In this document: positions 7,099 to 16,500 of the stretch, one piece after another | How the letters are laid out: every line of letters begins with the position of its first letter | How positions within the stretch are numbered: the first letter of the stretch is position 1 | Assembly: GCA_964640225.1 (NCBI GenBank) | Contig: CAZXFI010000016.1 | Location: 1 to 16,842, forward strand | Length of the DNA stretch: 16,842 bases | Origin: JAGLWW01 sp964640225 | GTDB lineage: Archaea > Aenigmatarchaeota > Aenigmatarchaeia > PWEA01 > JAGHBM01 | Reading direction: 5' to 3' | Made by a program: the position numbers and the translations under genes | Notes under the pieces: generated by a model | The model's database searches: none | What the model was told of the DNA's origin: nothing | Seen by the model: the letters and a program-made list of their open reading frames with translations, nothing else

Positions 7099-7416
7099 CT
7101 AATCCGTAAGTTCAATGGAAATATTGATGTTGTCTGGGATGTTTATCCTCATTATGTAGCGCAGGGCCCTCTGGTTGGCCCCGACATCCATGAGCCTCTT
7201 GTGAATGCGCATCTCCCACTTGTCCCACGTGGCGTTTCCGTGTCCCGTGCCTGTTTTCTTCTGTTTCATGGTGGGAACAACCAGCCTTTTGGTGGGAAGG
7301 TAAATAGGACCTCTGACAGAAACCCCGAACTTGTCGGCAATTTCTCTTATCTGGCCGCAAATCTTGTTCAGATCATCGGGATTTGTGCCGGTCAGCTTTA
7401 TTCTTGCCTTTTGCAT
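7099..7416 (-). CDS. rps10: Small ribosomal subunit protein uS10
   Basis: A 105-residue archaeal/eukaryotic-type uS10, a 30S head protein. The sequence MQKARIKLTGTNPDDLNKIC, the loop region with KQKKTGTGHGNATWDKWEMR, and the end PDNINISIELTD are characteristic. The frame is open to an ATG at 7449, but that codon lies inside the TATA box (7448-7457). The ATG at 7416 matches the family N-terminus and sits about 36 bp after the TATA centre, giving a leader of roughly ten bases. The gene follows EF-1A and precedes tRNA-Ser on the same strand. An EF-1A terminator and its own promoter lie between it and EF-1A, so it can be expressed separately. Confidence 0.97.
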   Translation of the reverse strand: MQKARIKLTGTNPDDLNKICGQIREIADKFGVSVRGPIYLPTKRLVVPTMKQKKTGTGHGNATWDKWEMRIHKRLMDVGANQRALRYIMRINIPDNINISIELTD

Positions 7417-7447
7417 GCATATCAACAGCGTATAGTTGCACAAATAC

Positions 7448-7457
7448 ATTTAAATAC
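7448..7457 (-). promoter_or_regulatory. TATA box of rps10
   Basis: On the minus strand GTATTTAAAT lies about 36 bp upstream of the rps10 ATG at 7416. Initiation 25 bp downstream leaves a very short leader. It also explains why the upstream in-frame ATG at 7449 is not the start. Confidence 0.6.
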
Positions 7458-7470
7458 TTTTTATTAAATG

Positions 7471-7501
7471 AAAAATAAAAGAAAAAGAAAGGGAAATCCC
7501 T
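7471..7501 (-). terminator. EF-1A terminator: short hairpin plus T-rich tract
   Basis: Immediately after the EF-1A stop codon the minus strand reads AGGGATTTCCCT (7490-7501), able to pair AGGG with CCCT. A long pyrimidine tract dominated by T down to 7471 follows. The T tract alone would be enough for archaeal polymerase. It separates EF-1A from the rps10 promoter. Confidence 0.65.
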
Positions 7502-8776
7502 TTATTTTGCCGCTACTGGTGTTACTTCTATACACACGCCTGCCGCAACAGTCTGGCCCATGTCCCTGATAGCAAACCTGCTTAATTCAGGGAAGTCCTT
7601 GTTGTTTTCCACCACCATGGGCTTATTCGGCACGACTTTCACTATAGCAGCGTCGCCGGTCTTTATGAAGTCCGGATTTTCTTCCAGGGTTTCGCCTGTC
7701 TTAGGGTTTATCTTCTTCTCTATCTCCGTTATCTTACACGCTATCTGTGCCGTGTGGCAATGAAAAACAGGCGTATAACCCTTTGCTATCACGTTCGGGT
7801 GGTTCAGCACGATTATCTGCGCCTTGAATTCCTTGGCAATCGTTGCCGGTTTGTCCGGATGGCATGCAACGTCTCCCCTCTTCACGGCTTTCTTGTCCAC
7901 TCCTCTGACGTTGAAACCTATGTTGTCGCCCGGTTTTGCTTCCGGTACCTCTTCATGGTGCATCTCTATGGATTTTACTTCCCCGTTAACGCCTGCCGGC
8001 AGGAAGATCAATTTGTCTCCCTTTTTTATTGAACCTGTTTCCACCCTTCCTACAGGTACTGTTCCCACGCCTGTTATCACGTAAACGTCCTGTATGGGAA
8101 GCCTCAAAGGCTTGTCTATGGGCTTTTCGGGCTCTGTAATGTCGTCAAGCGCTTCCAATATGGTCTTGCCGCTGTACCATTTGGTGTTTTCAGACTTGCT
8201 TGCTACGTTGTCTCCCTTGTACGCGGATACTGGTATGAAAGGCACCTTGCTGGCGTCGTAACCTATGGTTTTCAGTATCTTCGTCACTTCTTCCTTTACT
8301 TCGTTGTATCTCTTTTCTTCGTAGTTTACTGTGTCCATCTTGTTTACAGCCACTATCATCTGGTTTACTCCCAGAACCTTTGCCAGGTAAATGTGTTCCT
8401 TTGTCTGTTCCTGAGGACCTTCCTTTGCAGATACCGCCAAAATGGCCGCGTCTGCCTGAGAGGTTCCCGTAATCATGTTTTTCACGAAGTCCCTGTGTCC
8501 CGGAGCGTCTATAACTGTAAAATAATATTTGTCCGTGTCAAACCTCGTGTGCATTACGTCTATGGTAACCCCTCTTTCTCTTTCCTCCTTGAGCTTATCC
8601 ATAACGAAAGCAAACTCAAAAGTCTCCTTTTTCAGTTCCTTTGCAAGGTCCTTAAGCTTTCTCATTTGTTCCTCTGGCAGGTTTTTGGTATCCCAAAGAA
8701 GTCTACCTACGAGAGTGCTTTTACCATGGTCTATATGACCTATAGTAACCAAATTCAAGTGAGGTTTATCTGCCAT
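7502..8776 (-). CDS. tuf: Translation elongation factor EF-1A (aEF1A)
   Basis: A 424-residue elongation factor, the GTPase that delivers aminoacyl-tRNA to the ribosome. G1 GHIDHGKST is at 13-21, G2 Thr at 71 in RGVTIDV, G3 DAPGH at 90-94, G4 NKMD at 145-148, and G5 SAYKG at 184-188. Two beta-barrel domains follow, with HPNVIAKGYTPVFHCHTAQI and the C-terminal RDMGQTVAAGVC. Length and the RHDFVKNMITG-like region (here HRDFVKNMITGTSQAD) are of the archaeal/eukaryotic type, not bacterial EF-Tu. The ATG at 8776 follows a strong GGAGGTG ribosome site, and a long TATA element lies at 8829-8843. Composition (about half GC in a sampled line) is well above the cas region. This gene is the firmest evidence that the host is an archaeon. 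Confidence 0.99.
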   Translation of the reverse strand: MADKPHLNLVTIGHIDHGKSTLVGRLLWDTKNLPEEQMRKLKDLAKELKKETFEFAFVMDKLKEERERGVTIDVMHTRFDTDKYYFTVIDAPGHRDFVKNMITGTSQADAAILAVSAKEGPQEQTKEHIYLAKVLGVNQMIVAVNKMDTVNYEEKRYNEVKEEVTKILKTIGYDASKVPFIPVSAYKGDNVASKSENTKWYSGKTILEALDDITEPEKPIDKPLRLPIQDVYVITGVGTVPVGRVETGSIKKGDKLIFLPAGVNGEVKSIEMHHEEVPEAKPGDNIGFNVRGVDKKAVKRGDVACHPDKPATIAKEFKAQIIVLNHPNVIAKGYTPVFHCHTAQIACKITEIEKKINPKTGETLEENPDFIKTGDAAIVKVVPNKPMVVENNKDFPELSRFAIRDMGQTVAAGVCIEVTPVAAK

Positions 8777-8828
8777 TCTTACACCTCCGATTTTTTTATC
8801 TAAATGATTTAGACACTAATTTGTAAGA

Positions 8829-8843
8829 AATATATATATAAAT
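8829..8843 (-). promoter_or_regulatory. TATA box of the EF-1A gene
   Basis: The minus strand carries an extended TTTATATATATATTT element, with its centre about 60 bp upstream of the EF-1A start. This places the transcript start near 8810 and leaves a leader of about 35 bases that includes GGAGGTG. Confidence 0.7.
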
Positions 8844-8860
8844 AGTTAATCTTCACCCTT

Positions 8861-9610
8861 TTAGAGCCTACTGGCAAAAAATCTCCTAAAATCAAGGAAA
8901 AGAGGCTTCCTATACTTTATTCCGGTTAATTTTGATGCAAGCTCGTAATAGCTTATTGCCGCCGGGGACACGTCCTGCAGGTCCACGAGAGGCCTTTTCC
9001 TGGCCAGGCTTCTCAACACGTTTTCATCCCATGGTATTTTTTTCAGTATTTTCACCCCGGTTATTGATTCTATCTCCTCTGCAGGTATTTCATAATCCTC
9101 GTACCTTACCGAATTAAGCACTATTCCGGCCACTTTTTTGCCCATATCCCTTGCCACCTCTATTGTTTTCATACAATCGGTTACATCGGGCAGATAAGGT
9201 CCTGTTACGACCAAAATCTTGTCGCAAGCGTTTATAACGTCCAAAGAATCCTTTCCCAGCCCCGGGGGAGAGTCTATGATTACTTTTGAGTCAAACATGC
9301 CAAACATGTCTTTAAGCTTTTCAGAATCCGTGTTTAGGTAATGAAGAGATATATGGGACGGAATGAACCTCAAACCGGTTTCATGTATGTGCAAAGCCTC
9401 AAAAAGCGGCATATCTTTCTCTATAGCCTCGTTAAGGGTCACGTGATAGTTTAAAACTCCCAGATGCATTCCAAAATTGGGATTTTTCACGTCCCCATCC
9501 AGTATAACCACGTTTTCCCCAAGCTTGTGCATGGCCATTCCGAGGTTTACCGTGGTGGTGGTCTTTCCCACACCCCCCTTGCCGGAAACCACGCCTATTA
9601 TCTCCCTCAT
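8861..9610 (-). CDS. MinD/ParA-family P-loop ATPase
   Basis: A 249-residue SIMIBI-class ATPase. The deviant Walker A is GKGGVGKTT (10-18), with signature K11 and K16. VVILDGD (34-40) carries the switch I region, and KVIIDSPPG (Walker B, D113) follows. Such proteins form ATP-dependent dimers and position division or surface structures, DNA or motility machinery. The last 15 residues (KPLFLDFRRFFASRL) form a likely amphipathic helix resembling a MinD membrane anchor. A strong AAGGAGGG site precedes the ATG. The start overlaps the stop of the upstream winged-helix gene in an ATGA, so the two are coupled and probably act together. The partner protein is not visible, and the exact role cannot be assigned. 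The name minD would be reasonable for the family but is not proven. Confidence 0.9.
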   Translation of the reverse strand: MREIIGVVSGKGGVGKTTTTVNLGMAMHKLGENVVILDGDVKNPNFGMHLGVLNYHVTLNEAIEKDMPLFEALHIHETGLRFIPSHISLHYLNTDSEKLKDMFGMFDSKVIIDSPPGLGKDSLDVINACDKILVVTGPYLPDVTDCMKTIEVARDMGKKVAGIVLNSVRYEDYEIPAEEIESITGVKILKKIPWDENVLRSLARKRPLVDLQDVSPAAISYYELASKLTGIKYRKPLFLDFRRFFASRL

Positions 9611-9996
9611 TCGGTTCCCTCCTTGATGGTATAGTACTTCTTTCTGCCCCTTTTCTCCCCAGCCAGAAGGTTTTCACCTTCCATGAACTTGAGATACTCG
9701 TTGGCCCTGCTCCTTGATATCCCAAGGGCTTTCCCCACTTCCGGAGAAGTCATTTTTCTTTCTTTCAATAGAAACGCTATCTGCTTTTTTCTTTCCGGGG
9801 CTATGCTCTTTTCCGCTTCTTTCTGGTTTTTTTCCATCAATTCAACCTTGTAGCCCAGTTCTTTCAGCTGCAGGAAAATTTCTTCCCTGTTATTTCTAAG
9901 CTTCATCCTCTTTGGCCTGCCTATCATATCCTTTATTTTAAGCAGGTCTTCAGAAATAATTATCTTGCCGCAGTTCTTCTCGCCCAATGAACACAC
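9607..9996 (-). CDS. Winged-helix DNA-binding protein, first gene of the ATPase operon
   Basis: A 129-residue predicted regulator. Residues 35-66 are charged and helical, possibly a short coiled coil. Residues 68-125 form a winged HTH, with recognition-helix region LGISRSRANEYLKFME (91-106) and a wing ending KRGRKKYYTI. I place the start at GTG 9996: a TATA box (10019-10027) lies about 27 bp upstream, so the mRNA should be nearly leaderless. No ribosome site is visible. An ATG at 10000 is out of frame. The gene overlaps the ATPase gene by four bases. A cluster of TGTCGG motifs directly upstream (10030-10060) is a candidate site for autoregulation. The family is not identified beyond winged helix. 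Confidence 0.8.
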   Translation of the reverse strand: MCSLGEKNCGKIIISEDLLKIKDMIGRPKRMKLRNNREEIFLQLKELGYKVELMEKNQKEAEKSIAPERKKQIAFLLKERKMTSPEVGKALGISRSRANEYLKFMEGENLLAGEKRGRKKYYTIKEGTE

Positions 9997-10018
9997 CCAT
10001 TTATTAGATGGATTAGCT

Positions 10019-10027
10019 TATTTAAAA
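10019..10027 (-). promoter_or_regulatory. TATA box of the winged-helix/ATPase operon
   Basis: TTTTAAATAA-like sequence on the minus strand is centred about 27 bp upstream of the GTG start. This is the spacing expected for a leaderless archaeal transcript. Confidence 0.6.
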
Positions 10028-10029
10028 AG

Positions 10030-10060
10030 ATGTCGGTTTCTGTCGGCTGTTTACCGACAT
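10030..10060. promoter_or_regulatory. TGTCGG cluster: inverted repeat with a 10-bp-spaced direct copy (candidate operator)
   Basis: ATGTCGGT (10030-10037) and ACCGACAT (10053-10060) form a perfect 8-bp inverted repeat. A third copy of TGTCGG begins at 10041, exactly ten bases after the first (10031). The cluster abuts the TATA box of the winged-helix gene, where a bound protein would interfere with TFB/TBP. Function is inferred from position and symmetry. Confidence 0.5.
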
Positions 10061-10181
10061 AAGATAAGGCAATCAGAGCAAACGGATTATCTACGAGGAT
10101 TGCACTGCCTAGCAGTCTATCGACAATTTAACAAATGTTTATAAACCACTGCATTCTAAAAGTATTATACATATATGTACA

Positions 10182-10220
10182 ACATTAAGGTCCTACATTA
10201 AAGTCCACCATTAAGGTATA
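10182..10220 (+). repeat. Three 13-bp tandem repeats upstream of the HTH/surface-protein operon
   Basis: Copies start at 10182, 10195 and 10208: ACATTAAGGTCCT, ACATTAAAGTCCA and CCATTAAGGTATA. The shared core is CATTAA(G/A)GT. The last copy runs into the TATA-like element at 10217-10224. They could be repeated binding sites for a regulator. Confidence 0.6.
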
Positions 10221-10251
10221 TATGCTAGGAACACCCCCTTTAAACCCCCAA

Positions 10252-10265
10252 ATTCACCGGTGAAT
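10252..10265. promoter_or_regulatory. 14-bp perfect palindrome ATTCACCGGTGAAT
   Basis: A perfect palindrome 62 bp upstream of the 66-residue HTH gene and just downstream of its likely TATA element. It is a plausible operator for that HTH protein. The assignment rests on symmetry and position only. Confidence 0.45.
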
Positions 10266-10327
10266 AACGCGATGATTTACCCCCAAATAGCAGCCAATCT
10301 AGCCATCAAATTCTCAGAGGTTTCCAT

Positions 10328-10528
10328 ATGGATTTAGAGTCAAAAATTCTGGGTTACCTGAAGAAGCACCCCGAAGGAATCATGATTCTGGACCTTGCGG
10401 ACGCGGTGGGAGCCCACAGACATACGGTAACAAAGTACGTGTACAGGCTGGAGGGCAGGGGCTCGCTTAGCGTTAGGAAGATAGGCATAGCCAAGCTCTG
10501 CTACCTCAAGAGAGGTGCCGGAAAATGA
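10328..10528 (+). CDS. Small winged-helix/HTH protein
   Basis: A 66-residue protein consisting almost entirely of an HTH domain. Helix 1 is ESKILGYLKKHPEG, the HTH is IMILDLADAVGAHRHTVTKY (residues 18-37), and the remainder LEGRGSLSVRKIGIAKLCYL looks like a beta wing. The ATG has AGAGGT about seven bases upstream. Its stop overlaps the start of the giant surface-protein gene in an ATGA, and that gene's ribosome site lies inside this one, so the two are translated together. It probably regulates that operon, perhaps through the palindrome at 10252-10265. Small stand-alone HTH proteins of this kind are common in archaea; no family name is assigned. Confidence 0.8.
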   Translation: MDLESKILGYLKKHPEGIMILDLADAVGAHRHTVTKYVYRLEGRGSLSVRKIGIAKLCYLKRGAGK

Positions 10529-13500
10529 GGCTATTGAAGGACCTGCTGATATTTCTTGCAGTATTTTCCCTAGGGGCTCTTGGTGTTTACATGGGCCTGG
10601 AGCAGGGAATAACCGGGCTCCTGGTTTCCGAGGAGTATACCCAGCAAATGGATTTGGAGTTCAGCGAATCTTTAAACCATACATGGGAACTGGAGGAATA
10701 CAAAGGCGACACGGTTCTGACTTTCGTGAAAGCGACAGGGTACGTAACAGGCAACGAAACAGGCTATGCAAGGGTTTACCTGGTGAGCGGTGACAGGCGC
10801 TACCTGCTTTTAAACCATTCAATAATAAAAGAAAACGAAACAGGACTTACAGGTTATCTGGTAGGCGACAACGCCACGACCACCCAGGAAACCACCTCTA
10901 CCGAGGAAACTACCACCACGGAAGCCACGACAACCACCGAGGTTACCACAACCCAGGACACGACAACCACTGAAGAAACCACCACCTCCGAGACCACGTC
11001 CACTGCAGACACCACCACAACTCAGGAAATAACCACCACCCAGGAAACAACAACCACCGTGGATAACGGGACCACTACCGTGAATACCACAACAAGCGTA
11101 AACACCACAACAACCATAGCCAATGAAACCACAACCACCCAGGAAACAACCACCTCAATCCCAGACAATCAAACAACCACGGTGAACACATCTACCACGG
11201 TCAACACCACAACCACATTAGACAACCAGACCACAGCAAACACTTCCACCACGGTCAACACAACCACTTCAGTCTCAGAAAACCAGACCGCCGTGAACAC
11301 CACGACCACAATCCAGAACGCAACGCAGCCCGTTATTTACTTTGAGGACGAGTGCAGGGAGACCTGCAGCCTGACCTACGAGGAACTTACCCAGGATTCC
11401 TACCTACTGGAAACAGAAATTTCAGACGGCCTGATTATTCACATAAGCAGCATAAAGTACGGCCTTCACTCCCTTATAGAGGAACCAAACATAACGGAGG
11501 AGGAGCTCATTCAGGGTTACGTGGAGATAGGCCGGCCCGTCCAGTGGACCAAGAGAGTGGAACTGGACAAGGTGGCGGACGAGGTGACGGTAAAAATACA
11601 CAGGCAGGCCGAAAACGTTGAAGTCACGAAGCTTGCCCCCAACAGGGAGCCGGTGAATGAAAGAAAACTCAAGGTAAAATGGAAGAACACCATGATTCCC
11701 TTGTCTGATGCGGCAACAATAACAGGCTACGCGGTGGGAGATATAGGGGAAGACGAGGAGCGCGAGCTTCTGATAGAGGAAAGGGGACAGGAATTCCTTG
11801 TGGAGTATGAGACGCCCGGGCCCCAGGTCAGGGAAACGCAAGTTTCTCCCTACAGGAAACAAATCACTGTAAGCTCAGAAGTCCACTACCAGAACATAAT
11901 AGCCTACACTGAAATACCGGAGATAGTCACGACACAGGAGCTCGGGGCAATAAACCTTTACCGGCTGGAAAACGGGACAAGGCAGCCCGTGAACGATTTT
12001 GACTACATGGACGAGGACAACAACACCCTGATAGACAAGATACAGTGGGTTGTCCCGCACCTTTCCAACCAGACCTTTGAAATAGAGATAACCGTGCTAA
12101 ACGTTCAGAGCTATCCCACGGTGGGGGGGAACTGGACCGTGATGTTCAATACAACAGGAGAGGCAAACCTGACCGTAACGGCGGTGGAGGGTACCACTTG
12201 GTCGGATTCCAACGAGGAACAGGACCTGGAATTCCTGGAATTGAAGTGTGGCTCACAAGTTCTGGATTACGAATGGCTTAACAACGGTCCTGAAAACTCC
12301 TCCGTTTTCATAGAAAACTACAGTTGCAACGAAACCGGTTCCGAAACAAGCAAAGTTCTTACCCCCGGAAAACATACCCTGAAATTCATTTTTGGCGGGG
12401 ACGAGGCATATGCGTACAACGATGCTTTAGAGTGCGGGGCGTACATAAACTCTTCCGTTGTTCTGTCTGACAATACGACAGGTTGCAGTGGCACCATATT
12501 CTACATAAACTCGTCCGATATAACCCTGGATTGCAACGGGCATTACTTACAGAGCACAGGCTCCTACGGAATAAACAACACAGGGTTTGACAACGTCACA
12601 ATAAAAAACTGCACAATAAACATGAGCACTTCATCCAGCACTGCAATATATTACGAAAAATCCGATAGCGGCAGAATAGAAAATAACGTAATTTACTCTG
12701 GAGGAGGCGATAGTGTCCTAAATTACGCGGGTCTGAAACTGTTCAAATCAAGCCAAAATCTTGTAAGTAATAACTACATTGAGGTTGATGATTCTTACGG
12801 CATAAATGTGATTTGTAGAGACTCCGACGACTCTTCAAACAACAATATAACAAACAATACCGTAAAGGCAGATAGCTATGGAATTGAACTCGTGTATTTT
12901 GACGGTAGTTGTAGCGCAGACTCAAATACAATTACCCATAACAACATAACAGTTAACAATGATTATGCAGTATGCCTGGAAGACAGCTATGAAAATATAG
13001 TATCTGGCAATAATATGACAGCAGGAGATGATTATGCTCTATACTCAGTTTCTTTTATTTCCGCTCCTGAAGGCAATTCGTTCATCGACAACAACCTAAA
13101 ATCAAATGACTACGCAGTTTATTTAAGAGATTTCTATCCGCGTGTTACCAGTATAAACGGTGGTTCTATAAGTGCAGCATCCACACGGGATTACGTATTG
13201 AATCTGGATTCAGATACCATGGTGTCCTTTAAAAACACAAACTTCACGGCACCAAGGCAAATTTACTTCTATAACAATAACAGTCGGTTCAACTACAACA
13301 ACGAGACCAGCGGGGGCATATGGCTGAACAGCTCCCCTAGCATTCAGTCCACGATAGAAAGGGAATTATTGAACATAAGCCAGACGCTCGTCAAGTGGAA
13401 CGATACCAACACTAGCGGCTCTTCCGTCACAATAACCTACAACATAAGTGGCCTTCTCGCGGACACTTACTATGATGTTTACAACAACTCCGCGCTTGTA

Positions 13501-16500
13501 TATACAAGACAGAGTGATTCCTTGGGCTTACTCAACTTCACCATAAACCTTTCCAGCGAGCACGAGATAAAGGTGGAGCACGCTCCGGTGCCGAAAATAA
13601 TCAACTCCACCGACAACGCCACCGTAACAAGCAAGAATTCCGTTGTGAACTTTGAGACTTGGCTGAACCACACCTCCGGGAAAAGCATCAAGGTCTTGGT
13701 GGACGATAGCCTGGATTTCACGGACTGCAATTATTCCGTGACTTCGGGATGCCTCAACTACACGGGCACCACGGCCACAGGAAGTGAGCAGCAGGTGAAC
13801 GTGACCTATGAAACACAGGATTCCGACATGGGAGATACAATAAACTGGTACGTGCAGGTGTGCGACGAATATGGCCTGTGCCAGCACAGCAGCACGAAAA
13901 TACTTAGGCCGGACGGAGACTATGGCGGAAGCTCCTGGTCTCCGGGGGGAGACATTCCCGAGTCTACCCGTTGGGAAAGCGTGGACGAAGAAACAGCGGA
14001 CGACAACACTACCTACGTTTATGGCGAAGACGGATCATCCGGGGCGATGTTCCCGGTTTCCTTTACCATAGAGGACACAGGCCTGGAAAGCCACATAAGG
14101 GTTTATACCTTTACCTATTATGCAAGGCATGTGGAATCTTCAGATACGACCGAAGTCAGGGAGTATGTTTACTGGGGAGACGGAAACGCTACCATGGTGG
14201 GCAGGCCGGTAAGCACCGTATGGGAAACCACCTACTACGCGTTTGATAGCGCGGGGGGAGGAAATTTGAAAGCCTGGGTAATTGACGGCGCCGTAATAGA
14301 ATGGATTAGAAGGAGTGCGGGTGTCGGTAGCTGGGCCCGCCTGACGCAGGCCTATGCCGAAATAAACTATACTTCAGGGGGGACCTTTTCCGTAAACCCA
14401 CAATGCGGGGAGTACATAAACTCCGACGCCACCCTGACGGACGACATAACCGGTTGCTCAGGTGCAATCCTTCACATAAACGCCTCGGACGTGACGCTGG
14501 ACTGCAACGGGCACTATCTCCAAAGCACGGGCTCCTACGGGATAAACGTTACTAATCGAAACAATGTCACGGTAAAAAACTGCGAAATAAACCTGAGCGA
14601 TTCTTCAAGCAACTATGGTATAAGGTACAACAGCGCAAACAACGGTTTAATAGAAAACAACACAATTACGGTTGGAAACTGGTTCGGCATAATTGTCCAA
14701 TCCGGTGACAACAACACTATATCCGGCAATACCATAACAGCGGACGACAACGGGATTGAGCTTTATTCAGACTCGGACTACAACAAGCTTCTGGACAACT
14801 ACGTAAAATCTCCTACAAACGCGATATTTCTCTACTCGGGCTGCGATTACAACAACATAACCGGGGGTTCCTACATATCGGACAGCGAGGATTATTATAT
14901 AAGGCTCGTTGGCTCAACGAACATATTCCGCTCCACCAACTTCACCGCTCCCAGGGAAATATACTTCTGGGACACAAACAGCCGTTTCAACTACAACAAC
15001 GAGACCAGCGGGGGAATATGGCTCAACACTTCCGTGAGCGTTCAGTCAATACTAGAGAGAGAGCTTACAAACTGGAACCAGACTCTTGTACAATGGAACG
15101 ATACCAACGTCAGCGGCACGGGTATTACAGCAACCTACGATATGAGCGGACTGCAACCGAACGAATACTACAGCGTTTACAACAACTCCGCGCTTGTGGA
15201 CACCCTGCAAACAGACTCCTCTGGAACCCTGCCCCAGTTCAGCATTCTTCTTGGCTCCGAGCACGAGATAAAGGTGGAAAAGGGCAGTTCGCCGAAATAC
15301 TGGGACAACTCAACCAATTCCACCATGGCCGGGGAGCCTGTTGAGTTCAGGGTCAGGTGGACGGACGATTTCAACCTGAGCGGCTACATTTTCGGTATAT
15401 GCAACAGGAGCTGCCTGAGAGACGAGAACCAGCAGCTCATGTACGAGAACCAGCCAAGTGAAAGCTCTTCCTATTATGACTGGTACAACACTTCATGGCA
15501 GGGGCAGAGCTTTACCGTGGGTTACTCGGGCAGTCAAATCAACGACAGCATAAACGTTACGAACGTAAGCGTCTATATGAGGAAGTGGGCGGGAAGCGGC
15601 GACGTGATTCTGGGCATAAGGGAAACCAACTCAACAGGCTACCCGGTTGGAAGCGACCTGACTAACGGCTCCAAGGACATGGCGGAAATGCCAACACAAA
15701 GCAGCAGCTGGATAACTTTTGAAATGGATAAATACGTGCTGGAAGCCGGAAAAAAATACGCGTTTTACATGAAATTTGCATCAAAGGATCCGAACAATAA
15801 CATTGAGGTCAAAACAAACGGCTCAAATCCTTACGGCGGGGGAGAAAAGCTCACCTATTCGGTTTCTTCAGAGAATTGGGCAAAGACTGGTACCAATGAC
15901 CTGTGCTTCAAGGTGTACGGCCTGCCGGTAATTTACAAGTTTGACAACTGGACGCCAATGACAGGAACAGGTAACTGGTCCAATGTCACCAAGACAATAA
16001 ACGACACGCTGGGCGCCACGGTAAAATGGAAAGTCCGAGCAAACGACAGCTCCGACAACTGGAACGAGACTGAATCTAGCTTCCAGGCCATGGGATGTGG
16101 AGTTTACGTGAACAGGGACACCACCTTGGTGAACAACATAACCGGCTGCACCGGCACGATTCTTTACATAAACGCCTCGGATGTGACGCTAGACTGCAAC
16201 GGGCATTACCTGCAGAGCACAGGCTCCTACGGCATAAACAACACGGGCTTTGACAACGTCACCGTGAAGAACTGCGAAATCAATATGAGTGAATTCACCA
16301 GCAGTTATGGAATTTATTATCGAAATGCAGATAACGGAACTATAGAGAATAATACGGTTACGTTATTATGTTTTGGTGGTATTAACCTTGAGTTAGGTTG
16401 TGATTATAATAACATAACAAATAACAAAGTAAATCTTCTTAGTGCTGGTTGCGGTCAACATGGCGTTTATTTAGGGACAAATGATAATTACAATACTATT

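Larger units (their letters stand above)
10061..10327. other. Divergent intergenic control region, no gene seen
   Basis: No convincing coding or RNA gene was found here. Short elements seen are a hairpin ACTGC-CTA-GCAGT (10104-10116), a palindromic TATA-like GTTTATAAAC (10137-10146), and the 12-bp palindrome TACATATATGTA (10168-10179). Three 13-bp tandem repeats (10182-10220), a TATA-like TATATATG (10217-10224) and a 14-bp palindrome (10252-10265) follow. With the TGTCGG cluster at 10030-10060 the spacer looks like a dense two-way regulatory region between two HTH genes. Confidence 0.5.

Noticed and set aside
6988..7467. Plus-strand open frame of 159 codons across the tRNA and rps10
   Set aside because: It runs antisense to uS10 and into the tRNA-Ser D-loop intron. 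Its sequence shows no family features, so it is a shadow frame.
8393..8803. Plus-strand open frame of 136 codons opposite EF-1A
   Set aside because: It is antisense to the highly conserved GTPase domain of EF-1A and lacks any protein-like pattern.
11422..11862. Minus-strand open frames within the surface-protein gene, such as this one and 13528-13887
   Set aside because: The plus-strand frame is continuous, has sensible domain structure and runs through the whole region; these are shadows.
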